Part shown: piece after piece, positions 32,090 through 43,104 of the stretch | Numbering within the stretch: position 1 is the first letter of the stretch | Layout of the letters: each line of letters opens with the position of its first letter | Assembly: GCA_002964805.2 (NCBI GenBank) | Contig: PUDQ02000066.1 | Span: 744,001 to 808,000 of the forward strand | Direction of reading: 5' to 3' | Source of the DNA: Trametes villosa | Lineage: Eukaryota > Basidiomycota > Agaricomycetes > Polyporales > Polyporaceae | Length of the DNA stretch: 64,000 bases | The notes under the pieces: model-generated | The model's database searches: none | What the model saw: only the letters and a program-made list of their open reading frames with translations | Told to the model about the DNA's origin: nothing | Program-made: the position numbers and the translations under genes

Positions 32090-33565
32090 TCACCCTAGCT
32101 GAAGCGTCTGGAGCGCGTCGAAGTAGTGATGCTTGACTGCGTCATCCATACTGAGTCGCTCGGCGGGATTCAGCCGCGTCAACTTGCGAATCAGATCGCA
32201 GAGGACCCGGTTATGTACTTGGGCCTGAGGCGGATCAGGAGAAAACACCGTGCTGAGGACATGTACAACTTACTGAGATGGGCTGGAGCTCCTCGAGGCG
32301 ACGTGCAACATCTCCGTATTCCGGGTCAGCCAGGATATCCCCACCGGCCGGATACTGCACCGCCACATTCGACCCGTGGAACGTGAATGTTCCTCGGGAC
32401 ATATCCTCGATATGGCGTGCGTACGCCGGCGGGAATGGCCCGAACAGGATGTCTATAGAAGCGAGTTGCTCTTGATCGTTCGCCAGCTCCGTGGTGATGA
32501 GAGTGTCGGACAGGTGGATCTCTGCGATGACGCAGCCCAGCGAGAACGAATCAACGCCGTATGACCACGGAAGACCTGCGAATGCCGTGAGATACGAACA
32601 CAGACAGATATACGAACACTTACCGAGAGTGACCTCTGGCGCGCGGTATTGCCGGGTTCCAGCACGACCCATGTTCCCGAAGGGCAACAGAGCATCGACA
32701 GCCGTTCCGAGGTCGAGGATGCAGATTTGAGGTGTAACAAGAATCTTCTATAGTGCAGACAGTAAGGTAGTGCTGCGGGCTTGAGAATGCGTACGCACCT
32801 TATCGTGAAACCCGGTGAACGGATCGAGCCACTGGACGACCGTCGAATCTGGGTACCTCACGGCGATATTGTCCGGTTTGAGGTCGCAGTGGATGATTCC
32901 GAGAGAATGCAAGTCTGACGGACATATTAACAAGCTGCACAACAATCTATAAGCGGATTGAAGCACTTACACGCCAGCGCGCAGAGCATCTGGAACGACA
33001 TTTCCAACACGTGACGAGCGGGGAGAGGCGCGAGCTCAGACACCCCGTTCAACACGTCGAACAGGGTGGCGTGACAGAGTTCGAAGACGATGCAGTGGAA
33101 TCCGTCGTGTTCCCCGACGCCGATGACCTGAGCGAATAGGCTACTTTGCATGAATAGAGGAACGCTAGTGGTAGACAGAGAACTTACGTTACTCGAGGGT
33201 CGCAACCGTTCACCAGCTTCTGGTACATCCGCTGCTCCAAGTGGGGGTCGGGTTCGTCGTCGTCGTCGAAGCCACGGTGCAGAACCTTGACAGCGACCGC
33301 CCTACCCGTAACCACGTCCGCAGCTTCCACGACCGTGCCATAGCCGCCGTAGCCAAGCCCAGTGCGGACACAGTCTGAAAACTATTGAATGAGATATCCC
33401 AGCATGAACGTTATCGCGAACACCTACATCGGTCCATTATGATGTCGGAAGTACGAGCACGATATACGCTGCAGTTGCTCAGGCTCACGCACTATGACAG
33501 TACGGGTAAACGTACCTTGGGGCCATGCACGATGGGGGGTTGCGAGACGGTAGGTCGCTGTGCAT
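32090..33565 (-). CDS. SRPK/CLK-like protein kinase, eight exons, 374 aa
   Basis: Exons on the minus strand are 33,565-33,516, 33,468-33,428, 33,374-33,188, 33,140-32,971, 32,914-32,799, 32,747-32,624, 32,575-32,274 and 32,224-32,090; all phases close. The protein is a complete kinase domain. The glycine loop GLGYGGYGTV spans residues 36-45, AVK has Lys60, the catalytic loop HCDLKPDN is at 158-165, DLG is at 200-202 in place of DFG, and TRQYRAPEV is at 219-227. HCD for HRD, DLG and QYRAPEV point to the SRPK/CLK branch, whose members phosphorylate SR splicing factors; this copy lacks the long spacer of classical SRPKs. Introns 2 and 3 were placed by phase and by the DRY and VTLFAQ junctions. 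Confidence 0.85.
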
Positions 33566-34697
33566 AGGGTGAGGACGCCGACCAAGCAGGGTCATAGTTC
33601 TGGGAGGCCGCTGGGTAGAGCCTAGCATAACTACATTAGCGCTGTATATGCACGTATACCAACTGCGCACTCACTAAGAGATGTCGCAGCAGAACCTGTC
33701 TGGAGTGCTCTGGTCCGCTTTCGCACGACTCGAGGCATGGCAGGGGTTGTTCGAATCTAGGGTGTCGACGAATCCTGGTGTTGATGAAGGCCGCCCATCA
33801 TGGGAGGGGTCTTATATGGCAGTGGACGCCGCCCACGCCAACCGTGACGGGCAGGAGGAGCGCAAAGCACTCTCGCCAGATGCTGACTGGACATGTGAGA
33901 AGTCATACAGAGTCTAAGATCGGCCGAAGGAGTGAGCACGGCAAGCCTCCGACAGCGTCGGGATTGTCGACAAACCGGAACGGTGGTCTACACAGCGGCA
34001 TAGTCGTTGGAGGCGGTACATGCGGCGATAGTAGGCCCGACGTACGCAGCACGCCTGCTTATGCCGCGAGAGATTTGATCTACTTATGAAGAGCTCGCGG
34101 CCGAAAGTCGAGTCACCTATGTCTCCGAACGATCGGATCGCGGTGAACGCGCAGAATAACGGTAAACGCGGCAACTTACGAGTTAGGATGTATACCCTCC
34201 CAGTGTAATGCCCGGTGGGTTCACTGTTGAACCACAGTCCTAGTTGAAGGTAGCTACAGTCGCAGCTAGGAGCGAGCGACACGACCGCAGACTGGTTAAG
34301 GATCAGCGGAGTCTTCCATGCTTAGTGGTAGCAGATGTGAGGAAACGGGGCCGCGGTCACCAAGGCGTCCGACGACAAGAAGCCTCGCCGCGCAGCCTCA
34401 CGCCAGCAGTAGAGAACCAAACACTTACAAACAAAGCTGTAGCGCCTCCGCGGGCCTTGCTCGAACTTAGCGCTCGAGGTTGTACGTGCCGGACCCTCCG
34501 CCACAAGGTTGATGGATGCGCGATCCGGGCACCACACTCACTCTTACCACCGCCCTCACGCTATCGACCAGCACGGCTGAACCCTCGACCACACGTACCG
34601 CATGGTACAGCCGGCAAGAGAAGAGCTCATCGCATATCTACACCCGCACGCGCAGGCTCAGCCAAATCCGACCCGCCCGCTACACTAGCTAGGAGAA
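33566..34697. other. region between the kinase and the Helitron helicase
   Basis: This should hold the kinase promoter and possibly the 3' end of the Helitron. I did not find a CTRR end preceded by a hairpin that I would defend. CTAGCTAG next to the helicase stop (about 34,686-34,693) is too close to the coding end to be convincing. Confidence 0.4.
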
Positions 34698-37055
34698 TCA
34701 GCTGCTACGAGAGAGACTGGCGAACCAGTCCCGTGTTGCTTCATCGAGACGATCGATTCGAGCTAGTTCATCCCTTAACTCCTGAGACAATCGCGAGCAC
34801 AGTTTCGCCACCGAGAACGGGCGAAGAATTATCAGGCCGTCCAACGACCTCACTCTGGAAAGCATCACATAAACTCCTTGGATTGTCTTCGCACTCTCTA
34901 TGTCGACTATAGCTGTTGTGAGTGACTTCCCCTGGCTTTTGTAATCCGTATACGCGTAGGCGGGGACCAGTGGCAGCTGCTCCCTCACCACAGTTTTCAC
35001 CACTTTTCTGCCACCGATAGAAACAGTACACTTAAACCGCGTCGTCTCTGGAAATATAGGTACTACGTCATCATCAAGATCTGGCACGATATTTCCTGCT
35101 CCAGGTACGTGCACGTATGCAACCGTAGCATGCAATTGACCGTCAACATTCGCATATAGCACGTTGCGCACGGTCCCTTCCGTTCCGTTGACAAGACGCT
35201 TACTGAAAGCTATGTTCTCTCGTATCATGACTTTCATTCCCTTGAACATAGGCAAGTGTCCCAGAGAATCCTCCGTAGCGCTTGATGGTAATTTCCACAG
35301 TCCACGGCGCAAATCACCCTCTACAGCCTTCCCGTCGAGTTTATCTTTAGCATAGAAGATCGAAACCTCCTCGCCAAGCCGTTGAGCGACATGGGTGATC
35401 ACCCGGGCGTTCAGCGCATCCCTCAAGACCTTCGTTCCGACAATTATCGGTGCGTCGCTGAATTTCGCCAAGCTCTCCGGGTTGTCACGCCCTACCCGTT
35501 GCAGTATACGTCCGTACAACACGTCTGGATCACTGCTCTCGCCGCTCAGATTGTCTCGCTGGCCACGAGCCTCGCCGCATCGGACGCGGTCCAACAATGC
35601 TGCGTACGTAGGGTCAGACGACTGCCGCTGGTTCTTCTGAAGCTTGACGACGGTCTTCACCTGTCGCCAGAGGTAGACTCCCTGTAAGTTGTCCAATCCT
35701 GCATGATTCCGAATAGTCTGCAACCCGGGGTTGTTGATCAGCTTGTGGTTATACAGCGTCGACGCACGCACAGGTTTCAGTTGTCCGAAATCACCTGTAA
35801 ATATGATGTTTACGCCGCCGAAGGGCAAGCTTGCAAGAGCTCCGTCGTTCGATTTTCCTTGCTGCAGTCGCTTTGATACATCGTTCAAGAAACCCGCCCC
35901 GATCATGGAAATCTCGTCGATCACCAGGTACTTGACTGGCTTCCACAGCTTCCTTAGTTCTACTAAAGTAGTCTTGCTCTTGCTAGGCATCATCGTCAGA
36001 GAATGCACGGTGTAACCGCCAATATTCAAGGCTGCAGCGCCTGTAGGAGCGCTCACTAATATCTCTCTGCTGCGGTTCAACAGCTCAAACAGGCGCAGTA
36101 TCGCTTTTACAACGTACGTCTTTCCAGTACCCCCTACCCCAGCGATATACATCAGCAACTGCTCACCACCGCTTTGAACATGTTTAGCGACGATTCGGAA
36201 TGCTCTTTCCTGCTCCTCGTTGCTATACAGCTTCATCTCCTGCACTACTTGCTCTACAATCGGCTGAAAATGGTCAACGGTAATGCCTTCGTTTGCCTCA
36301 CCACCGCTCGACGCCACTCCAAAACTAGGGTCTGTAAGCGTAGCCCGCGTGATGTTCTCCGTCGTATCACGCGTCCGACGACGTTTTCGCGGCCTGCTAC
36401 CCTCAATGTCGTCCTCATCCTCGAAAGAAGGTCTGCGCTGCCTCTTCAGTGACTGCATGATCTTTGTCTGCTGGAGTAGCAAAGGTCCGTCATCCTCGCG
36501 ACGCATTCTTGAGGGGAAACCTTCTGGCGAACGCTCACGGCCTCGGCACAGATCGATTCCAACGGACCCAGCGCCAAAACAAGCGTCGAGAAGCTCTCTG
36601 GCCTGCGCGCCAACCTTGTCGTCGAGAGCTTGTTGGGATGTGTCGAGCTCGTTCACAAATTCGTAAGCATCAACGTCGCGCGAACTGTCGAATAGCTGAA
36701 ATGGCTGATTTTCTGTCTCATCAAATTCACCCGCACGCTGTTGGTCCGTGGACGGTAGGCCATCTGTGAGAGACGCAAGAGCCTCCGCACGGCGCAAATT
36801 GCGGAACACATCCCTCGCGTCCCTACACTCTGAGAGGACGCCCATGTTCCGTATCACTTCGAGGTGTCGATCAGAAATCTGACCTCGTCGACTCTCAAAC
36901 GCCTCTGTCCAAGTTTGACCGTCGTCGCACAGATCGGATGGTTTCCGCCAAGGGACGAACAGGATCAACATCATGCGAGACCAATGTTCTTTCTCTTCCG
37001 GCTCTCTATCAGGGCGCGGCACGCGCTCGCCAAGGATGACTGGCACTGTCCACAC
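34698..37055 (-). CDS. Helitron PIF1-type helicase half of RepHel
   Basis: The frame holds 785 codons counted from 37,055 and continues open and in frame up to the TGA at 37,137-37,139. Residues 306-313 are Walker A (GVGGTGKT) and 378-383 are Walker B (VIDEIS), followed by FTGDFGQLKPV. The C-terminal block AYAYTDYKSQGKSL and VMLSRVRS complete a PIF1/RecD-like superfamily 1B helicase. A basic run (RPRKRRRTR, about 221-229) may be a nuclear signal. In Helitrons this helicase is fused to the Rep nuclease and unwinds DNA during rolling-circle transposition. The first codon reported here is GTG, so this is the second half of a larger gene and not a separate gene. Confidence 0.9.
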   Translation of the reverse strand: MWTVPVILGERVPRPDREPEEKEHWSRMMLILFVPWRKPSDLCDDGQTWTEAFESRRGQISDRHLEVIRNMGVLSECRDARDVFRNLRRAEALASLTDGLPSTDQQRAGEFDETENQPFQLFDSSRDVDAYEFVNELDTSQQALDDKVGAQARELLDACFGAGSVGIDLCRGRERSPEGFPSRMRREDDGPLLLQQTKIMQSLKRQRRPSFEDEDDIEGSRPRKRRRTRDTTENITRATLTDPSFGVASSGGEANEGITVDHFQPIVEQVVQEMKLYSNEEQERAFRIVAKHVQSGGEQLLMYIAGVGGTGKTYVVKAILRLFELLNRSREILVSAPTGAAALNIGGYTVHSLTMMPSKSKTTLVELRKLWKPVKYLVIDEISMIGAGFLNDVSKRLQQGKSNDGALASLPFGGVNIIFTGDFGQLKPVRASTLYNHKLINNPGLQTIRNHAGLDNLQGVYLWRQVKTVVKLQKNQRQSSDPTYAALLDRVRCGEARGQRDNLSGESSDPDVLYGRILQRVGRDNPESLAKFSDAPIIVGTKVLRDALNARVITHVAQRLGEEVSIFYAKDKLDGKAVEGDLRRGLWKLPSSATEDSLGHLPMFKGMKVMIRENIAFSKRLVNGTEGTVRNVLYANVDGQLHATVAYVHVPGAGNIVPDLDDDVVPIFPETTRFKCTVSIGGRKVVKTVVREQLPLVPAYAYTDYKSQGKSLTTAIVDIESAKTIQGVYVMLSRVRSLDGLIILRPFSVAKLCSRLSQELRDELARIDRLDEATRDWFASLSRSS

Positions 37056-37136
37056 CGTACGTCTTCGTAGTCGATGAGTCGCGTACTGCGTATGCTGATC
37101 AGACGAGAAGCGTCCACGCGGCTCAGCATTCCGCCC

Positions 37137-40100
37137 TCATCTGCGAGCTGTTGGTGGGACTGCACCCGTCGCGATCTGCGGTTCCGCGTCGCTAGGCTTC
37201 AGCCTCTCCTTGTCCGTCATACCTACGAACTCGTATAGCGCCATGCTCTCAAAAACCGGATCCACGCTGCGGTACATGTAGTCCTGCTTTTGGTTTGTAG
37301 ACGATATTGACCCGTCCCTCTCTAGGCTAAGAACAAAGGAGTCTTCGGTACCCGATCTAGATTCTTGCATAGTCCGTGAAGTACCCCCACCTCCTTCGTT
37401 GTCGGCCGTATCTGAGCCTCTGCGCATAGAACCCATATCCTCATCGACATCGAATGGGATGGCGTCTTGGCCCATCGCGACGCCGCTCTCATCGATCATG
37501 ACAATGTCCTCGCCGCCCGCGACACCACGATCATCCTCCATCACTACGTCCTCACTCTCTACGACACCATTTCCCTCCGCCATTTCGACGTCCTCGCCTC
37601 CCGCACCAGCATGTACTGCAGAAGCATGGATCCCTGACGCCATGCCGGTGCTCTCGACGTTCACAGGTACGCTAAGACTCGTTGTAGCGTCTAAGGCGTT
37701 GACTGTTTCCTCATTAACTGTCCTCATAGCACTCCGAAATAGCCTGTCGAAAGATCCCCAATGCAGCACCCGGAAAGTGTGGCCAGTGTACACATCACCA
37801 CCACCCACCAGGTAGCTCATGACTTGCTGGTGAGAAATCTCTTGACGCGATATCATTCTGTTGACAACTGTGGTGAGTGCTCCTCTAGCCTTCCCTGGAG
37901 TCTGTTCGTCGAGCATGTGCGGAAATTTCTCGTTCACGCGCTGAATGGCGTAAGACAGCGCGCCCAAGCCGTCGTGCAGCTGCAACGACGGTTTTGTGAT
38001 ATAATCAGTTATATAGTACAGCAGCGCCTTCGCAGCTTCACCGGACCCGATAAATTTCAGCTCTACGTTCGATTTGAAAAAGAATATCAACAAGTCATTG
38101 TAGCTAGCGATACGCGGGTGTAATCGTCGAAGAATCAGCGCGCCCGAGTCGTCGTCTAGGTGAGTTATGGGGCACGTAGACCCATCGATCCGCATCCTGC
38201 AAAGTGCGTCACGCTGACCTGGTTCTTTCGGTATTACCCCATTAGGTACATACTTGAAGCAGGTAGAGTTGTGCTCGTGCCAATTATACTCCTTCACCAG
38301 CTCTGTCACGAATGCATTGAACGCAGTTTCAAAGTCCTCGATCCGGTCGAACGCACGAATGGAAGGAGAAGGCGCGGCGCCGGGATGTGGATTGCCTGAC
38401 TCCTCTGCTCGTTTCGGCCGCGGTAGGGGCTGTCCCGACTCACTGACGACTTCCACGGTGCCCGGAAGCTCACATTTAATGACAGATTCGAGCCAACGAA
38501 ACATCTGCTCTCTGTAGGTATCGGAAGACATCATTTTGTCGCGCAATATCTGCGGGGACGGATGTCCGTCAAGCCATATCAACATATGGCAATGAAGCGT
38601 ACCTCGCCCCTGCGCTTCGACGGTACCATAGTACGCATTGCATTTCCCGAAGAGCCCTCTTCCAGGTTTGCCAAATCGCAGCACGGTACCGATGAATTGG
38701 CTGATCATTTTGTGGAAGAACCGTGCACAGGCGGAAGGGTTTCGTGCGGCGAGGATGGTCCGATCCCAGCGGTTCATATCCTCGCCCCGAAGCACGTCCT
38801 CTGCGACGACCTCGTGCCCTGCGTATAGTCGCACCAATGGGTGGTCTCGATCGGACGGGTTCAGTGTTATGAACAATGTAGGTGTTCCGCGAAAGTTTAT
38901 CAGGGCGCGAATCTGGTTACGGAGATTTATCTTATACCCATTAGATCCCGGTAAGTCGTGGGCAGCTGTATTGACACGCAAGAGGAGCTTCAAGATCTTC
39001 GCCTCGTCATCGTCCTGTGCCTTGCACCGAGGATCAGTCTCGGAACGCGCGATCAGTGCGTCTAATTTCTTTATGTCTACCTTCAGTAGCTCGCTGACGA
39101 CATCATCCCGCTGGGACTCCGCTACACGAAACGTTACCGAATCCAGAACAGCCTTCTTCTGTCGGATGTTGTAGAAGACAAAGGCAAATCCGGGGTCATT
39201 TCGGAAAGGCGAGTCCGCTACCATGAGCAAATACTTCAACTGCTGCTCGAGAGTAAGTTTACGCTGACGCTTTTTGTGGAAGAATCCACCAATGCCCCAT
39301 GGATCTAGGTGAGGGAACAACCAGGAGAGTAGCTCACTGTTCTCGAAGTCAGGTATGAACCTAGAACCGGCTTGCGACTGAACGAATCCGCCGCCGCGCA
39401 GACAGTGGGCTAAAGCCTTCTTCCCCATGCTATCGATATCCACCGGCGAATCGTCCGCATCCGTATATCCCACAGTCTCGATCAGCAAGTCATCATGGGG
39501 GGAGGAGGGGTGCTCGTTCTGCCCCGGAACGTAGCCCTCGGTGGCACCGTCTACAGCATCGTTATGCTGGATGTGACCGATCTCCATAGCGCAAGGTACG
39601 CCCGCGTCCGCGTCCGCGCCGTCTGGGGCATTACTGAACAGCGCATTCATGTTCTCCTGACTGTACCCCCTGAAGGTTTCAGACACGCCATAGGAGGGGT
39701 TATGAGCGACCAGGAAATCAATCATAGTTTTCACGCGCGACTTTCGCACGAGAACGGGGCGCAAGCTCTGGATATTCTGCATGGTTGGCTTGTTCTCCCC
39801 GACGAACACCGCACATACGGTATCACGTATGATGTCGTACCCAGGCGGTAGAACATGATTCAGATGTGTCGCATCCTGAGGATGTATTGCAACGTTTCCT
39901 TTGACAAAACTCTGAGAAGCTCGAGGATCCGTCTGGTGCAGGAAGTGTCCTTTCATCTGGCTAAATTTGAACGAGATCGCGCTCGCACGCGCACGCGCGA
40001 CCAACATACGCTCCATGTGCGTAGCTTCCCTGAAGGCAGTCGCAACATCGGAAGGAAGACTATCCTGACCATAATATAGCCAGTTAGCCAATGCGTATTT

Positions 40101-40949
40101 GGGCATAACCCCGCACGTCAAGTCCTTACTACATTCCCCACAGAAAGTCACCTCGCCTCTGACATCGCGAGATTTGAGGCCCCTAGGATGAAGGATCGCT
40201 CCGTCGTATGCATCACGGTTGTACGACACGGGTAACAGAGCGGCAGGTAGACTATCATTCCGGAGCAGCGTCAGGTCAATCTGGTCGCACGTTCGCCGTA
40301 CAGTGCGCTCGGGAGGTGTAAGGCGTCCACAAGCAGCACAAACAAGATCCGTCAACGCCGCTGCAGACATTGCCTGCTCCCATTCTGTGATTATTGCATG
40401 ACGGAGGGCATCGTCTGCGACGGACAAGTATGCATCCTCCTCATCGACTGCCATGCCATGCTCACCCTCTGCTTCCACAGGAGGCACGTCCTCGTCGGCG
40501 ACCACAGATGGCAGCTCCGGTCCTGCGTGCGCTTCAGCCTGCTCGACATGTGCTGCGGGAGCTACGACTGTATTGCACTCGTTTGCGTGCTTTACCGCAG
40601 GTCGAGGTCTACTCAGAACCTGAAAGATGTATTCGACCTGAACGCAGCGATGGACGACGCAGTCGTGTCCCGAGAGAAGAATCATAGCATCCTCCACGCG
40701 GATCTTCTTCGAAGGTACCTGGATACCATGAGCTCTGCCTAACGTCCGCAAGTGAGCGACTTTCCACAACCCGAACAGCGGCAGGAGATCTTGCAGAGAA
40801 CATGAAAGGATGAGATCACCGGCCTTCGCCTGTGCGCTGTATGCAAATGGTACCGCGTGCGACAAGCATTTGAACTGGAACATAAAATCGAGGTGTGCGC
40901 GGGATATACGACGGCTTGCAGGTTCCAGACGACCGTGAACGATAGACAT
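37137..40949 (-). CDS. Helitron Rep (HUH endonuclease) half of RepHel, 1270 codons
   Basis: The frame is open from the ATG at 40,949 to the TGA at 37,137-37,139. A cysteine pattern (CAACG at 204-208, CGEC at 270-273) and LANWLYYGQ at 288-296 are typical of the region before the Rep domain. The Helitron-like N domain spans about 580-990 and contains TPTLFITLNPSD and the two-histidine metal site in GRGTLHCHMLIWLDG (His786, His788). The paired-tyrosine motif YYITDYITK is at 978-986. This is a rolling-circle nuclease that nicks and joins DNA strands. Acidic, low-complexity sequence occupies about 140-175 and the last 200 residues. The helicase follows in frame beyond the stop. Confidence 0.9.
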   Translation of the reverse strand: MSIVHGRLEPASRRISRAHLDFMFQFKCLSHAVPFAYSAQAKAGDLILSCSLQDLLPLFGLWKVAHLRTLGRAHGIQVPSKKIRVEDAMILLSGHDCVVHRCVQVEYIFQVLSRPRPAVKHANECNTVVAPAAHVEQAEAHAGPELPSVVADEDVPPVEAEGEHGMAVDEEDAYLSVADDALRHAIITEWEQAMSAAALTDLVCAACGRLTPPERTVRRTCDQIDLTLLRNDSLPAALLPVSYNRDAYDGAILHPRGLKSRDVRGEVTFCGECSKDLTCGVMPKYALANWLYYGQDSLPSDVATAFREATHMERMLVARARASAISFKFSQMKGHFLHQTDPRASQSFVKGNVAIHPQDATHLNHVLPPGYDIIRDTVCAVFVGENKPTMQNIQSLRPVLVRKSRVKTMIDFLVAHNPSYGVSETFRGYSQENMNALFSNAPDGADADAGVPCAMEIGHIQHNDAVDGATEGYVPGQNEHPSSPHDDLLIETVGYTDADDSPVDIDSMGKKALAHCLRGGGFVQSQAGSRFIPDFENSELLSWLFPHLDPWGIGGFFHKKRQRKLTLEQQLKYLLMVADSPFRNDPGFAFVFYNIRQKKAVLDSVTFRVAESQRDDVVSELLKVDIKKLDALIARSETDPRCKAQDDDEAKILKLLLRVNTAAHDLPGSNGYKINLRNQIRALINFRGTPTLFITLNPSDRDHPLVRLYAGHEVVAEDVLRGEDMNRWDRTILAARNPSACARFFHKMISQFIGTVLRFGKPGRGLFGKCNAYYGTVEAQGRGTLHCHMLIWLDGHPSPQILRDKMMSSDTYREQMFRWLESVIKCELPGTVEVVSESGQPLPRPKRAEESGNPHPGAAPSPSIRAFDRIEDFETAFNAFVTELVKEYNWHEHNSTCFKYVPNGVIPKEPGQRDALCRMRIDGSTCPITHLDDDSGALILRRLHPRIASYNDLLIFFFKSNVELKFIGSGEAAKALLYYITDYITKPSLQLHDGLGALSYAIQRVNEKFPHMLDEQTPGKARGALTTVVNRMISRQEISHQQVMSYLVGGGDVYTGHTFRVLHWGSFDRLFRSAMRTVNEETVNALDATTSLSVPVNVESTGMASGIHASAVHAGAGGEDVEMAEGNGVVESEDVVMEDDRGVAGGEDIVMIDESGVAMGQDAIPFDVDEDMGSMRRGSDTADNEGGGGTSRTMQESRSGTEDSFVLSLERDGSISSTNQKQDYMYRSVDPVFESMALYEFVGMTDKERLKPSDAEPQIATGAVPPTARR

Positions 40950-41889
40950 ATACTGAGCTCCAACACCTGGGGTACATCATAATACAGGACACACAACATC
41001 GCAGACGGCATACAACATCAAGGGCGCACGGGGCGACGGGAGGGGATAGAGGTCAGAACGTATAGGTTGGTAGAGGAGCGAGACGACGAACCGTCAACCG
41101 AAGCAGCTGCCGGCGGGTTCATGTAGGGTCCGTTGGACCCAGACAGCGCTTCTAGCAAAACATGAGAGGGTGTCGGAAAGTAGATTGAACACTTACCGAT
41201 ATGCCTCCCAGCCGCTATGTGTTGCTCTGGATCAGGACGCGCCCCTGCATAGAGTCTCGTCAGAAGCGACCAGTGGCGGACTTGATCGAAACATACGTAC
41301 CCAACGCGTCCGAAACAGGGAGCAGACGGCTGTGCTCAACGGGACCTGGGATGGCATACGCCACGTCTGAAGGGATCGGTGAGCTACGAGACACTAAAGG
41401 GATGCAATTGTACTCACCGGTAGCGGTACTCTTCATGGCAGGTGATGAGACTAGAGAGTAAATATGCAGGTTCCGACGTGGTGACGGGGAAGAGAGAGAG
41501 AGAAACTATAAGCGCGCAAAGACACTTGTATGTCTGAGCGTGGGAAAAAAACCAAGCAAACCAAGACAAAAGCGTGAGTCACTCCTGTGAGGAAACCGTG
41601 GGTGACGTGACCGTCACAGAGGAAGCGTGATTCTACCCCCTAAGACCTGTTCTACTTCGTAGTCCAGGAATTAATACCCTCGGGGGGCTAGCGCTCGAGC
41701 TTGTGGGAGCGCGTCTCTTTCGGCGCTTAAAGACTTCGCATGTTACCTTCTTCCCTTCATCGCCTGCGCACACTTCGAGGTAAGTAACTTACGCATGCTC
41801 TGCTCTTGAACGGTGCCGTACACTTATGCACATGCGAAGGTATACTACTCTAAGGACTCTTACCCAGGGAGATACAACTTGTTCCTGTC
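40950..41889. other. region upstream of the Helitron and of the orphan pseudogene
   Basis: The 5' end of the Helitron may lie here. A GAGAGA run at about 41,492-41,503 would read TCTCTC on the minus strand, but no hallmark fixes the end. The palindromic GTAAGTAACTTAC near 41,778 lies in the leader of the pseudogene, 5' to 41,890. Confidence 0.4.
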
Positions 41890-43104
41890 ATGGCAGTACG
41901 GTCGCGTCAGGCTGTCGCTAGTGTAGTGACCAGCGTGTCCGCCATTCGGCCCAACGCCATCACTGCCGTTTCGAGGAGCATCCTGAAAGGTTTTCGAACG
42001 ACAGCGACGCTTTCTGGCGGGTCACCGCCAGCCTCTATCGAAGGGCGTCCCAGCGGCGCAGAGGGGTCCGACAATATCCTCCTACGCTCGCCATTCAGAT
42101 TGTCAACGCTCGACCATGACCGCTTAACAACTTCTCAATTCATCGATCTCGATGACAAAATATATCAGGGACCTGCAACCGGCATCCACTCCAAACGAAG
42201 CGGCTCGGGCTCAGCTGCTAGACTATCGAGGTTCGGGCTATTCCCCTCCGGCATGCCCCATCTACGATTCCCCGAACACGCGCGCGGGTTTCTCTACTAC
42301 CACCTCTCACCCAGCACCTCTCCTCTCTCCGGCTAAGTTCAGCTCCGCATCACAGACACCAACGACCCCGCCCTCTTTGCAGGAGGGCAAAACCTCCTCC
42401 GAACAAGCGACGGCCTCCCTTGGGGCTGTAGCCTCATCTCGACTACGCACAATATCACTCGAAGGAATACGGCTCCGCCTAATCGAAGCCTGTCCGAATA
42501 GCTCCTGCGAACCGTGTCAAGCTTGCCTGCAGCTTCCATCGAGGTTAACACTAGCTCGCCGAGCCTCGTGCACGCATTTGGCCAGCCGTTCATGTTCGGC
42601 TTCTGAATGACCAACCAACTCAACTTCTTCATTGGCTCAGACACCGTCATGCCGGTGCGCACGACATGCAGGATATCGATATTCCATCGTGCTACGGGCG
42701 GACTTCCCCGGTGGTCGCCTGTTCTGACAGGTAAACGTCCTGTAGACGCCTAATCGCGAACCTGTTGTGCTGAACGTGCCGTTCCAGGGACCGCTCTCTG
42801 CTGTTTCGAGAAGTCGACGCTCCCTGAGCACGCCGTCGGACGTCGCGTCGTCGTGTGCCGCGTCTTGCGCATTCTGAAACCGGTAGAGAGCACAAGCATC
42901 AACCGAGTTCCAGACGCTCTCATCCCGCGCAAAGGAGAATTCGTACGGACCTGGCCAATTCGACCTGCAGGCCCCCCGGAGAAGACATTTGACGTTGATC
43001 GTGACCTCGCCAAATTGCCTAACGGAACCTGGAACCCGGAACCCGGATCGCGCATGGCCTTGCTCTCCTCTACGACAATGAGCGGCGCGCGGGTGGTCAA
43101 GTAG
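41890..43104 (+). pseudogene. decayed paralogue of the 431-aa orphan gene
   Basis: The first 148 codons align with the intact gene at 3032-4327 (STLDHDRLTTSQFIDL, FPSGMPHLRFPEHARGFLYYH). A TAA near 42,334 then stands where the intact copy has a Gln codon, and the same frame goes on as LRITDTNDPALF. Later blocks (HAFGQPFMFGF, FIGSDTVMPV, GRRVVVCRVLRIL) occur in shifted frames with more stops. At least two frameshifts and three stops are therefore present. The copy is not expected to make a full protein. Confidence 0.8.

Larger units (their letters stand above)
34698..40949 (-). mobile_element. Helitron (autonomous-type coding region), ends not found
   Basis: Rep nuclease and helicase halves lie in the same frame on the minus strand, about 2080 codons in all, interrupted only by the TGA at 37,137-37,139. 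Coding content and order (DUF6570-like region, Helitron-like N domain with HUH and paired tyrosines, PIF1 helicase) identify a Helitron. The 5' TC and 3' CTRR ends were not located, so the span given is coding only. Flanks up to about 41,500 and down to about 34,000 could belong to it. Confidence 0.85.

Noticed and set aside
34686..34693. CTAGCTAG near the helicase stop considered as the Helitron 3' end
   Set aside because: It lies 5 bp from the stop codon, and no hairpin of the expected kind precedes it.
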